Positions 43,243 through 52,913 of a stretch of 64,000 nt of DNA are shown here, piece by piece (position 1 is the stretch's first letter; every line of letters begins with the position of its first letter). The DNA comes from an uncultured Pelagibacteraceae bacterium (lineage in GTDB: Bacteria > Pseudomonadota > Alphaproteobacteria > Pelagibacterales > Pelagibacteraceae). The notes under the pieces are model-generated. The model was not told the DNA's origin. It saw nothing but the letters and a program-made list of their open reading frames with translations, and ran no database searches. Position numbers and translations under genes: made by a program. The stretch covers positions 18,874-82,873 of the forward strand of contig CACCRN010000002.1 of assembly GCA_902548405.1 (NCBI GenBank), read 5' to 3'.

Positions 43243-44214
43243 TTATCTGTTTATTTTCCTAAAAAGGTCATTAGCACTTATCCATCCCGCTTCTAGCCTA
43301 GGTCCAACAAACCAATCAGCACAAACTCCTAAATTAATTTTTGAATTCCAATAACTTTTAATTTCTAAAGGTTTTGAATTTGATGAATACATCCAACCAT
43401 GATTTAAAGAAAAAAGGATATTGCTTTTTTTAATACCAGTAAGATTAAAAAATTTATTAATTAATATTTTTGAATTCAAATCTTTATTTTCTTTGTTTTT
43501 CAAAATTTTTTTATTTGCCCACATTGCTGTACTTTGAAGTGTCCAAAATTCATAAATACTTTTAAATCTTAACTTGCTATTTTCTCTAGCGGCCCAACCT
43601 AAAATTTGATCATCAAACAAAAAACTACTTATATTTTTTTTTGTTTTTTTCATTTTTATCATGACTGTAATATTTGCATCCATTTTTAATTTTTTTTTAA
43701 TAAATGAATGATTAATAAATTTTTTTGCTAATTTAAGTAATTGAGGATGTGGGCACGTTAAAATAAGATTATCATAAAATTTATTATCACCATCAGCAAA
43801 TGTAAGTTTCCATTTGTTTTTATTATAATCAATTTTTTTTAATTCTTTTTGAAAATTACAATTAATTTTTTTTAATAAATACTTACTAATATCGTTATTA
43901 CCTTGCCTACCAATTATTTTTTGATGATTTTTATTTTCTTTTATTTTTTTATTTTGAAAAATATGCTGACCCTTCCAATTTTTTAATATTTTTTTTGCTA
44001 TGAGTTTTGTTGTAAATTTTTTAAACTCAGTACTCTTAGGGGAAATATATTGAACGCCATGATCAAACCCCACTTTTTTATCTAACCTTTTAAATGATGA
44101 TCTCCCACCAGGACCTCTTGCTTTATCATAGAGATCTACAGAATGTTTTTTATTTAATAAATTTGAAATTGTAGCACCAGATATTCCTGAACCAATTACA
44201 CAGTAAGTGCTCAT
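43243..44214 (-). CDS. NAD(P)/FAD-dependent oxidoreductase (renalase/amine oxidase-like)
   Basis: YCVIGSGISGATISNLL; DKARGPGGRSSFKRL; FDHGVQYIS. Confidence 0.88.
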   Translation of the reverse strand: MSTYCVIGSGISGATISNLLNKKHSVDLYDKARGPGGRSSFKRLDKKVGFDHGVQYISPKSTEFKKFTTKLIAKKILKNWKGQHIFQNKKIKENKNHQKIIGRQGNNDISKYLLKKINCNFQKELKKIDYNKNKWKLTFADGDNKFYDNLILTCPHPQLLKLAKKFINHSFIKKKLKMDANITVMIKMKKTKKNISSFLFDDQILGWAARENSKLRFKSIYEFWTLQSTAMWANKKILKNKENKDLNSKILINKFFNLTGIKKSNILFSLNHGWMYSSNSKPLEIKSYWNSKINLGVCADWFVGPRLEAGWISANDLFRKINR

Positions 44215-45527
44215 TTACCTGCAACTGTCATTCCCTCTATCATCATAGTTGGTGAGTTGATAGAATATTCAAAATCTAAATCACTAGCTAAAGTTATATT
44301 TTTGAACATATCTTTAAAATTTCCTGCAATTGTTATCTCATTTACTGGAAATTTAAATTCACCATTTTCAATTAGGAAACCTGTTGCACCTACTGAATAA
44401 TCTCCTGTAACTAAATTACTTCCATGGCCAATTGTTTCTGTTACATAAATGTGTTTTGTGTTACTTTTTAATAAATCTTCGAAACTAATTTTCCCATTAT
44501 CAAAATATAAATTTGTTGTTCCACCAGATCTTCCATTTGATTTTAAGTTAAGTTTTTTCCCATTGTACGTATCGACTAGATAATTTTTTAAGATACCGTT
44601 TTGCACAAGATTCAAAGTATCTGATTTTACTCCCTCTGAATCAAAAATTTGAGATCCAACACCTTTATTTACATCTGGTTTATCAATCACGTTTATTGTT
44701 TCTGTAAATATTTGTTCATTAATTTTATCTTTAAGAAAAGATGTTCCTCTAGAAATCGCAGATGATGATATGGCTCCAGCAAAAGCTCCTAACATTCCTT
44801 TAGCTATCCTTTTGTCAAATATAATGCTTATTTTTTCACTTCCAATTTTATTTGGGCTTAATTTTTTTATAGTTTGTTCAGAGGCTTTTTGACCAAGCTC
44901 TTTTGCACCCTTAATATCTGATAAATGACGTTTACTTGTAAATTCATAGTCTCTTTCCATACTATTTTCATCTTTAGCAACAGTAACACAAGATGCACTA
45001 AATGAAGATGATTTGTATCCTTCACAAAATCCATCACTATTTGCTAAAATAAAGTTAGATTTATTTTCAGTAAAACTAGATTCAGTATTTATGATTTTTT
45101 CTTCTGAAGATGCAACGCTCTCAAGCTCTTTCAAATATTCAATTTTTTTTTCATTATCAAAGTGTGTTTCATCATATAAATTTAAATTTTTAATTTCTTT
45201 AGCCAAAAGATCTTTATCCGGTAAAGAATTAAATTCATCTTCAGGAGTATTTTTGGTTGTTTCAAAACATTTTTCTATTAATGTTTTAATATTATCCTCT
45301 AATAAGTTTGACGAAGAAATTGATGATCTTTTTTTTCCCAAATAAGTCTCAATGCTTATTGCTAATCCATCAGATCTATTAGACTCGTCTAAAGTATTAT
45401 TTCTAAAATTTACAGTTTCAGAAATTGAATGACCTACTGTTACGCTTGATCCAGTTGCACCTAACTTTTTAGCTAAATCTAAGCAATATGATGCTTTTGA
45501 TCTTAAATATTCTTGATCCTTAACCAT
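44211..45527 (-). CDS. pmbA: TldE/PmbA family metalloprotease-related protein
   Basis: PmbA family organisation; GATGFLIENGEFKFPVNEITIAGNFKDMF; paired with tldD. Confidence 0.93.
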   Translation of the reverse strand: MVKDQEYLRSKASYCLDLAKKLGATGSSVTVGHSISETVNFRNNTLDESNRSDGLAISIETYLGKKRSSISSSNLLEDNIKTLIEKCFETTKNTPEDEFNSLPDKDLLAKEIKNLNLYDETHFDNEKKIEYLKELESVASSEEKIINTESSFTENKSNFILANSDGFCEGYKSSSFSASCVTVAKDENSMERDYEFTSKRHLSDIKGAKELGQKASEQTIKKLSPNKIGSEKISIIFDKRIAKGMLGAFAGAISSSAISRGTSFLKDKINEQIFTETINVIDKPDVNKGVGSQIFDSEGVKSDTLNLVQNGILKNYLVDTYNGKKLNLKSNGRSGGTTNLYFDNGKISFEDLLKSNTKHIYVTETIGHGSNLVTGDYSVGATGFLIENGEFKFPVNEITIAGNFKDMFKNITLASDLDFEYSINSPTMMIEGMTVAGK

Positions 45528-45530
45528 AAT

Positions 45531-46943
45531 TTAAAGTTTTGTCCCACCAACTGTCATTTTGTCAATTAAGATTGAAGGTTGAGCTACTCCAACTGGAACA
45601 CCTTGTCCAGCTTTACCACAAGTTCCTATACCAGGATCTAACATCATATCGTTTCCAACCATAGAAACTTCTTTTAAAATTGAAGGACCATCTCCTATTA
45701 ATGTCGCTCCCTTTATCGGTGAACCAATCTTTCCGTTATTAATTTCGTATGCCTCAGTACAATTAAATACAAATTTTCCAGATGTTATGTCAACTTGTCC
45801 TCCTCCAAAACTTACTGCAAAAATTCCTTTACCTACTGATTTGATCATTTCTTCTTGAGTTTGATTTCCACTCAACATCATTGTGTTTCTCATTCTTGGC
45901 AAAACAACGTGTCTATAATTTTCTCTTCTTCCTGAGCCAGTCGATTTGGTATTCATCAATCTAGCATTTAATCTATCTTGCATAAAATTCTTTAATATCC
46001 CATTTTCAATCAATACTGTTTTTTCTGTTGGTGTACCTTCATCATCAATAGTTAAGCTGCCTCGTCTATTATCAATTGTTCCATCATCAACAATCGTAAC
46101 TCCATCACTGGCAACTTTTTGGCCCATAAGATCATGAAATGCTGAAGTTTTTTTTCTATTAAAATCTCCTTCTAAACCATGGCCAATGGCTTCATGTATT
46201 AAAATTGCTGGCCATCCAGGCCCTAAAACAACTTTCATTTCTCCTGCTGGAGCAGGTTTGCTCTCTAAATTTACTGAGGCAATTCTAAAAGCTTCCTCAC
46301 ATACAGTTTTCCAATTGTCATCTTTTAGATATTCATCATAAGATTGTCTTCCACCTATTCCATAAACGCCAGTTTCTTTTCTTCCATTTTTTTCTAACAT
46401 CACAGATACATTAAATCTAATTAATGGTCGAACATCTGTTAATACTTCACCACCTGATCTTATAATCTCAATAGATTTTTGTTCACCTGCAAAACTCGTA
46501 GTAACTTGTTTTACTGATTGATCTTTTTTCCTTAGATACTCATTTACTTTATTTAATACTTCTAATTTCGAATTTAATGTTTTTTGCTCTATGGGATTAA
46601 TATCCTGATAAAATTTTCTATTAGATCTTGAAATATCTTTATTGTAGGTACCTTTCATAGACTTAAGTGTAGATTTTAAATTTTCAGAAGATTTTTTTAA
46701 TGAATCTTTTGATATTTCATTAGAGTGAGAATATGCAACAACCTCTCCTGTAATTGCTCTAAATCCAAAACCTAAATCTGAACTATAGCTTGAGCTTTTA
46801 ATTTTATTATCATCTAGTAATATGGATTCGGATTTTGTATCCTCCAAATATAGCTCACCATCATCACAATTTTGCAATGTATCAGATACTATTGCATCAG
46901 CATCTTTTTTTGTTAAATCAGATTTGTCAAAAAAATTACTCAC
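45531..46943 (-). CDS. tldD: Metalloprotease TldD
   Basis: LIHEAIGHGLEGDFNRKKTSAF HExxxH site; GTCGKAGQGVPVG. Confidence 0.96.
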   Translation of the reverse strand: MSNFFDKSDLTKKDADAIVSDTLQNCDDGELYLEDTKSESILLDDNKIKSSSYSSDLGFGFRAITGEVVAYSHSNEISKDSLKKSSENLKSTLKSMKGTYNKDISRSNRKFYQDINPIEQKTLNSKLEVLNKVNEYLRKKDQSVKQVTTSFAGEQKSIEIIRSGGEVLTDVRPLIRFNVSVMLEKNGRKETGVYGIGGRQSYDEYLKDDNWKTVCEEAFRIASVNLESKPAPAGEMKVVLGPGWPAILIHEAIGHGLEGDFNRKKTSAFHDLMGQKVASDGVTIVDDGTIDNRRGSLTIDDEGTPTEKTVLIENGILKNFMQDRLNARLMNTKSTGSGRRENYRHVVLPRMRNTMMLSGNQTQEEMIKSVGKGIFAVSFGGGQVDITSGKFVFNCTEAYEINNGKIGSPIKGATLIGDGPSILKEVSMVGNDMMLDPGIGTCGKAGQGVPVGVAQPSILIDKMTVGGTKL

Positions 46944-47029
46944 ATAGCTTAGATAGTGCTTTATTGTTAATTTTCAACTAATCATTTGGCGCATTTACAT
47001 GCTTAATTTTAAAGTTAATATAATTTTAT

Positions 47030-47410
47030 ATGAAAGTTTATTTTAATAACTCTTGCAAAATCTGTAGATCAGAAATCAATATGTATAAAAAAGAAAATAT
47101 TAAAGATATTGATTGGATAGATATTACCGATAACAGAGATGCAGAAAAAGAAACGTCCAAAAATGACAAAGAGCTTTTAAGAAGATTGCACATTAAAGAA
47201 AATGACCGGGTAATTGAAGGTGCGGAAGCTTTTCTATATGTCTGGAGGAGAATACCAAAATATAAATTCTTATATAATTTTTTTAAACTTCCTATCATTT
47301 TTACTATTTTTAAGTATGGATATGAAATAGTTGCGTATTTTTTATATTTGAAAAATAAAAAACAATTAAAAAAATTAATTAAGAAAAAATATCAAAATTT
47401 GACTCAATAA
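47030..47410 (+). CDS. DCC family thiol-disulfide oxidoreductase (DUF393-like)
   Basis: VYFNNSCKICRSEINMYKKEN (CxxC); AFLYVWRRIPKYKFLYNFFKLP. Confidence 0.82.
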   Translation: MKVYFNNSCKICRSEINMYKKENIKDIDWIDITDNRDAEKETSKNDKELLRRLHIKENDRVIEGAEAFLYVWRRIPKYKFLYNFFKLPIIFTIFKYGYEIVAYFLYLKNKKQLKKLIKKKYQNLTQ

Positions 47411-47668
47411 AGACATTGAGAGAATAAACATAACTAAAACTACAGAATACATAAGAGTAATAATTTTATTTCTTTTTCTTCTTAGTCTTACAAAATTTTT
47501 ATCATCTAAATCTGATATGTCCCTTTCTCCATCAACTTCATAATCATAACTCCATCTCCAAGTTGATTGTCCTAGCCTTTCATCTTGACTATTAAAATAT
47601 CTTATCCAAGCAAGAATATAACTTAACAGAGCATATAAAATCGCCATCGCAATTATTCCGTAAAACAT
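47375..47668 (-). CDS. Small membrane protein of unknown function (two TM segments)
   Basis: ORF with N- and C-terminal hydrophobic helices flanking a charged core; overlaps the 3' end of the DCC gene by 36 bp. Confidence 0.6.
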   Translation of the reverse strand: MFYGIIAMAILYALLSYILAWIRYFNSQDERLGQSTWRWSYDYEVDGERDISDLDDKNFVRLRRKRNKIITLMYSVVLVMFILSMSLLSQILIFFLN

Positions 47669-47698
47669 AACTAATAATACTTAAATTAAACGTAATAA

Positions 47699-48901
47699 TT
47701 AATTGTTATTTTTGGCTCTTTTTCTTGCAATTAATTGAGTTAGAGAATCCACCATCGTGTCTGAAGCTTTGAATATTTCATTATTTTTAAATTCGTGAGA
47801 GATGTTTTTTTCAGGATTAGTTTTATCTTCAATAACTATACCTTCATCAGGAGAATTATTTTTAATATAAATTAATAATAACCATTCCTCATCAGGAGCC
47901 TCGTCCCATTTAACAAATATCTCTCCTGTTTCAAATCTTCTATCAATACATCGAAAAATAGACATGTGTCTTGTGATGTGTCTTTTATTTAATTGGAAAA
48001 CTAAACTACTGGCACTCCTATAAAAGCTTTCAAGAGCAAATTCAATTTTTTGTCTTGCTAATGTAAATTCTTTTTCTTTCCTTAATAATGTTTCCCTATC
48101 CTCATTACCTTGAATTTTAACACCTAATGCCTCTACTCTCTCTCTAATTTTTTGATCTCTTATTATTCGATATTTTTCTTTTAATTTCTCAATTCTCTGT
48201 TGAAGTCCTGCGTAATCTTCTCTCTTTTCTTTTAATGATATTTTTTCTAGTTTTTCTAATTCTTTAACTTCTCTTACTCTAAATTTTTCAATCTGCTTTT
48301 CTAATTTTAATTGTTGTAAAAATTTCTTTTGCTTTTCAGCTTGTTCAATTCTCAATAAAGCCTGTTCTTTTCGTAGGAATAATTTAATCTCTTTTGTTCT
48401 TTGTTTTTCTAATCTAATCTCTTCCTTCAATACCTGTTCATTAAGCTTTAACTTTAATTCTTGTTCCTTCTGCTTCTCTTGCTGTAAGGCTAGTTTTTCC
48501 TGTCTCTCTTGCTCTTGTTTTTCAAGTTTTATTCTTCTCTGTTCATCTTTTTTAAGAGTTTTATAATTATTGATTATTTCAGATATTTTATCAAAAAATG
48601 CCTGAATATATTTTTCTATATTGAAATTTATTTTGAATTTAAATTCAGGTTTTAGTGAATTTTGAAAATTAATTATTTTTAAAAGAAAACTTTTTTCTTT
48701 AGGTTTATTTAGAATTTTTTTTTTTATTTTTTCTTTTACTTTTGAAATATTTTTTTTTTTAGCTTTAACTTTATTTTTTTTGTTAATTTTTGGTTTTATT
48801 TTTTTTACTTTAGAAATTTTTTTAGATCTTTTTGATTTTAATTGAGATTTTTTTTTACTTTTTTTAATAGATTTATTTTGTTTTTTTTTTATTTTTTTCA
48901 T
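47699..48901 (-). CDS. Unknown protein: poly-Lys N-terminus, long coiled coil, predicted folded C-terminal domain
   Basis: N-term MKKIKKKQNKSIKKSKKKSQLKSKRSKKISKVKK..., central EQERQEKLALQQEKQKEQELKLK..., C-term FYRSASSLVFQLNKRHITRHMSIFRCIDRRFETGEIFVKWDEAPDEEWLLLIYIKNN. Confidence 0.85.
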   Translation of the reverse strand: MKKIKKKQNKSIKKSKKKSQLKSKRSKKISKVKKIKPKINKKNKVKAKKKNISKVKEKIKKKILNKPKEKSFLLKIINFQNSLKPEFKFKINFNIEKYIQAFFDKISEIINNYKTLKKDEQRRIKLEKQEQERQEKLALQQEKQKEQELKLKLNEQVLKEEIRLEKQRTKEIKLFLRKEQALLRIEQAEKQKKFLQQLKLEKQIEKFRVREVKELEKLEKISLKEKREDYAGLQQRIEKLKEKYRIIRDQKIRERVEALGVKIQGNEDRETLLRKEKEFTLARQKIEFALESFYRSASSLVFQLNKRHITRHMSIFRCIDRRFETGEIFVKWDEAPDEEWLLLIYIKNNSPDEGIVIEDKTNPEKNISHEFKNNEIFKASDTMVDSLTQLIARKRAKNNN

Positions 48902-48929
48902 TTAAAGGAAATTATTATTTACCAATAAA

Positions 48930-50120
48930 TTATTGATAAATATAGTCTCTTGTAACTGGTGTGGAAGTATAATTTTTAGTAAGCTGAAACTGATATACAA
49001 CTTGGTCTCCCCATTTAAATGCCATTTCACAACCTGCTAAATAAAACTCCCACATTCTAAAAAAACGCTCATCAAACATGTTAATAATTTTATCTTTATT
49101 TTTTAGACAATTTTCTTTCCAATGTCTTAATGTATGAGAATAATGCATTCTTAGTACCTCAATATCAGCGACGATTAAGCCAGCTTTTTCAATTGGGGTA
49201 GTTACTTCACTTAGACTGGGTGTATAACCACCTGGAAATATATATTTTGTTATCCACGGATGGGGGTCTCTTGGGGGATTTACTGATCCAATGGTATGAA
49301 TTAACGAAACTCCATCATCTTTAAGAAGTTTTTCAACTTGTGAGAAAAACTTTTTGTAAAATTTTCTTCCCACATGTTCAAACATTCCAACACTTACAAT
49401 TCTATCAAATTTTTCATCCAGCTCCCTATAATCCATCAACTTAAATGTTAGTTGATTTTCTAAATTCAGTTCTTTAGCTTTTTGTTTGCAATATTTAAAT
49501 TGATTCTCAGATAATGTGATACCAGTTACTTCACAATTAGCTGATTTTGCAATATCAACTGCTAGAGATCCCCACCCACATCCAATATCAAGGACTTTTT
49601 GATTTGGCTTTATATTTAATTTTTTAATTATATGCTGAATTTTATTATTTTGAGCTGTCTCTAAAGTATCATTTTCATTTTTGAAATAAGCACATGAATA
49701 TTGTCTTTTGGGATCTAAAAATAAATCATAAAGATCATCTTTGATATCATAATGATGTGAAACATTCATTTTAGATTTTTTGATAAAATTAAAATTTGTT
49801 AGATATCTATATGAGCCCCTTAATCTATTAATTAAGTAACTAAAAAAGTTTAAATCTCCTCTACCAAAATTCATCAAAGACAAATCTAAAAAGTCTGTAA
49901 GACTACCGTTCTCAATAACTATTTCTCCATCGGTATAAGCTTCTCCAAAATATAGATCGGGATGAAATAAAAGTTTATAATGAAGTTTTTTGTTTAATAT
50001 TTTAACTTTTATAGGATTTTCATTCTCAGGATTTCCAATTATATAACTTTTAGAATTTGCATCGACTAGGATAAAACCATCTTTCTTAAAAACACTATTT
50101 AAGAACCTTGCTAATTGCAT
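48930..50120 (-). CDS. cfa: Cyclopropane-fatty-acyl-phospholipid synthase family methyltransferase
   Basis: SHHYDIKDDLYDLFLDPKRQYSCAYF; VLDIGCGWGSLAVDIA; GMFEHVGRKFYKKFF; YIFPGGYTPSLSE. Confidence 0.94.
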   Translation of the reverse strand: MQLARFLNSVFKKDGFILVDANSKSYIIGNPENENPIKVKILNKKLHYKLLFHPDLYFGEAYTDGEIVIENGSLTDFLDLSLMNFGRGDLNFFSYLINRLRGSYRYLTNFNFIKKSKMNVSHHYDIKDDLYDLFLDPKRQYSCAYFKNENDTLETAQNNKIQHIIKKLNIKPNQKVLDIGCGWGSLAVDIAKSANCEVTGITLSENQFKYCKQKAKELNLENQLTFKLMDYRELDEKFDRIVSVGMFEHVGRKFYKKFFSQVEKLLKDDGVSLIHTIGSVNPPRDPHPWITKYIFPGGYTPSLSEVTTPIEKAGLIVADIEVLRMHYSHTLRHWKENCLKNKDKIINMFDERFFRMWEFYLAGCEMAFKWGDQVVYQFQLTKNYTSTPVTRDYIYQ

Positions 50121-50121
50121 A

Positions 50122-51006
50122 TTAAGCTGCCATTGATGATTTAAATGAAAAATCTAATTTCTCTAAATTATTTAAAAGATCAAATTCTTCCTCTTTATTC
50201 AGAATTCTTAAAGGAGGAAGTAAATTTTCATAAATACTGTCTTTATGCTTAAAAAAGGTATGTAAACCAGAAATTAAATTATATTTTTCAAATGTCCCTC
50301 TTACATCACATAATTTGGTATTAACTTCCTGTTCTTTTCCTTCTTTAAAATCATCATATACTTTTCGAGCAAGTTTTGATGTTGCGTTACATGTTGCTGT
50401 GATTATTCCTGAGCAGCCTAATTCTAATCCCTTTAATAATTTCGATTCTGAACCTGGCATAACAAAAAAATTATCTATCTTTAAACTTTCAAAAAGATTG
50501 TACGAACTGTCCTTAACTCCAACAATTTGGTCTGGAAAATTTTTGACTAGTTTTTCAACACACTCTACACTGAATTTGTAGCCACAAAGTTTTTCAAAAT
50601 TATATAATACAATCTTAGCATTTGGAATTGACTCTATGATTTTAGAGTAAAAATTAAAAACATCTTCATCACTGTATTTATAGAATGCGGGTGGCATAAT
50701 TAAAAATTTTTCTAAGTTCAATGAAGTTGCAACTCTCATTAAATTTATTATTTCTCCTAAAGAATTTAATCCTGTACCGATAATAAAATTATCTTTATAT
50801 TTATTAGTTGATATTTTATTTAGAAGTTTAATTTTTTCAGCAACTGGTATCAGCTGTGCTTGTCCTGTACTTCCGAAAATTGCAGCTCCATGGCAACCAT
50901 TTTCTATCACCATTTCAGAGTGCTCAATTGTTTTATCGATGTTTAATGTCAAATCATCATTTAAAACAGACATTGATGCAGCATAAATACCTTTTAATAA
51001 ACTCAT
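50122..51006 (-). CDS. Dihydrodipicolinate synthase family protein
   Basis: GCHGAAIFGSTGQAQL; VLYNFEKLCGYKFS; IVGVKDSSYNLFESL; GCSGIITATCN. Confidence 0.88.
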   Translation of the reverse strand: MSLLKGIYAASMSVLNDDLTLNIDKTIEHSEMVIENGCHGAAIFGSTGQAQLIPVAEKIKLLNKISTNKYKDNFIIGTGLNSLGEIINLMRVATSLNLEKFLIMPPAFYKYSDEDVFNFYSKIIESIPNAKIVLYNFEKLCGYKFSVECVEKLVKNFPDQIVGVKDSSYNLFESLKIDNFFVMPGSESKLLKGLELGCSGIITATCNATSKLARKVYDDFKEGKEQEVNTKLCDVRGTFEKYNLISGLHTFFKHKDSIYENLLPPLRILNKEEEFDLLNNLEKLDFSFKSSMAA

Positions 51007-51042
51007 ATATTTTTTAAAAGAATATAATAATTCAAAAAAAAA

Positions 51043-51978
51043 ATGAATAAAAAAGTAAACTTAATTATTGGATCAGGTGTATTAGGAGCATATCTATCTG
51101 CTGAGCTATTAAAGAAAAACGAAAAAATAATTGTTACTTCAAGGAAATTAAATAAAAACTTTACTAATTATGAATATTTAAAAATTAAAAAAAAAATAAA
51201 TTTTGAAAAGCTAAACACAAATAACAAAAAAGAAATTCATCATATTTTAAAAAAACATAATCCTAAAAAAATTTTTTATTTTAGTGGACAAAGCTCAATT
51301 CCAAAAAGTATCAAATTAAAAAAAACAACTTTTTCATCTCACTTTGTTGGAACAAAAAATTTTCTCGATATTTTAAAAAAGGAAAAGTCAAATATAAAAT
51401 TTTTCAAAGCAAACTCTGGATATATATTTTCACCGAAAAAAGGTTTAATCAATTTAAATTGTAAATTCTCAATAAACAAAAATCCATATATCCAAACACA
51501 AAAAGAAGTATTCAAGTTAATAAAAAAATACAGGAAATATAATTTAAATTTATTTAACTTAGTATTTATGCAGGTTGAGTCACCTTTAAGACCTGATGAT
51601 TTTTTTATCAAAAAAATTTGCCTTGCTGCAAGAAATAAAAAAAAAGTAGAGGTTGGCAATATAAATACATATAGAGATTACTCATGGATAACAGAAGTTG
51701 TAAAATTAATATTAAAAATATCAAATTTTGAAGGTAAGGATTTGATTATTTCACCAGGGAAAAAATTATCTGGGGAAGAAATATTAAAAACAGCTTATTA
51801 TTTAAACAAACTTGATTATAAAAAATATTTCTCAATAAATAAAAAATATTTCAGAAAACAAGAAAATAAATTATTAGCTAGTGATAGCAAAAACTCTTTA
51901 TTATTAAAAAAAGACTATAATTTTAAATTTAATATTGTTGGGAAAAAACTTATCAGAAAAATGTATAATTCTTTATGA
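51043..51978 (+). CDS. NAD-dependent epimerase/dehydratase family protein (SDR extended)
   Basis: IIGSGVLGAYLSAELLKK; IFYFSGQSSIPKSIKLKKTTFSSHFVGTKNFLDIL; KVEVGNINTYRDYSWITEVVKLI. Confidence 0.78.
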   Translation: MNKKVNLIIGSGVLGAYLSAELLKKNEKIIVTSRKLNKNFTNYEYLKIKKKINFEKLNTNNKKEIHHILKKHNPKKIFYFSGQSSIPKSIKLKKTTFSSHFVGTKNFLDILKKEKSNIKFFKANSGYIFSPKKGLINLNCKFSINKNPYIQTQKEVFKLIKKYRKYNLNLFNLVFMQVESPLRPDDFFIKKICLAARNKKKVEVGNINTYRDYSWITEVVKLILKISNFEGKDLIISPGKKLSGEEILKTAYYLNKLDYKKYFSINKKYFRKQENKLLASDSKNSLLLKKDYNFKFNIVGKKLIRKMYNSL

Positions 51979-52913
51979 AAACAGGAATATATTTAAGCTA
52001 TTCTGGATTAGGAGCAAATTTAATACATCTTGCATACTGCCATCAGGTAGCAAAAAAATATGGGCCAGTTACAATTATTACACTTTGTAAAAATTTAAAA
52101 GAAACATTGGCTGATGATCCATTAATTGAAAATGTATTTTACTTAGATAAGTTTACTAAAAAATTTTTTGACATATTTAAACTTAGTAAAATTTTAGACA
52201 AATTTAATTTTGAAAATTTATTAATTTATTACCCAAGTTTAAGAATTTATCTTGCAGCAAAAATTTCAGGTATAAAGAATGTTTATTCTTATAAATTCTA
52301 TAAAAAAAAAAATTTACATTTGATTAAGACAGCTAAATTATTTACTGAAGAAACACTAAATATCAAAAATTCTCCAACAGAAACAAAATTTTACATTAAA
52401 AAAGAAAGATTAGACAAAATTAAATCAGAAATAAAAAATGATTATTTTAAAATAGTTCTTGGTGTGGGATCTTCTGGACCAACAACAAGATGGGGTTCAA
52501 AAAATTTTGCAAATTTAATTAACAATTTGAATAAATCAGGAAAATATTTTTTTCTAATTTTATGCGGTCCAAATGAAAAAGATGTTGAAAATGAAATTAC
52601 ATCAAATTTAGAAAATAATAATTTTTTGACATTAAGTGATAAAAAAATTTATGATGTTTTGCCCTACTTATGTGCGTCAGACATGTATGTTGGTAACGAC
52701 TCTTTTGGCTCTCATGTAATTTCTCAATCGGGTAAAAAAAGTGTTGTTTTTTTATTAGACGCTCCAAAAGCTTACACCGATTATAGTAAAAATCATTTTA
52801 GATTAGTACCTGATGGTTACAATATTGAGGAAATAACACATGGTACAAATGCAGATCCAAACCTTATTTCTGTGAAAAGAGTAATTGAAACAATAAATAA
52901 ATTAAAAAGTTAA
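51975..52913 (+). CDS. Glycosyltransferase family 9 (heptosyltransferase-like)
   Basis: IVLGVGSSGPTTRWGSKNFANLINNL; ILCGPNEKDVENEI; YVGNDSFGSHVISQSGKKSVVFL. Confidence 0.82.
   Translation: MKTGIYLSYSGLGANLIHLAYCHQVAKKYGPVTIITLCKNLKETLADDPLIENVFYLDKFTKKFFDIFKLSKILDKFNFENLLIYYPSLRIYLAAKISGIKNVYSYKFYKKKNLHLIKTAKLFTEETLNIKNSPTETKFYIKKERLDKIKSEIKNDYFKIVLGVGSSGPTTRWGSKNFANLINNLNKSGKYFFLILCGPNEKDVENEITSNLENNNFLTLSDKKIYDVLPYLCASDMYVGNDSFGSHVISQSGKKSVVFLLDAPKAYTDYSKNHFRLVPDGYNIEEITHGTNADPNLISVKRVIETINKLKS

Noticed and set aside
44211-46943. PmbA/TldD pair as evidence for a nearby peptide-antibiotic (RiPP) maturation system
   Set aside because: No precursor peptide or modifying enzyme is visible nearby; TldD/PmbA are widespread housekeeping proteins
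48541-48900. Long T-rich tracts that could be taken for low-complexity noncoding repeats
   Set aside because: They are the Lys codons (AAA) of the minus-strand coiled-coil protein's N-terminus, kept in one open frame
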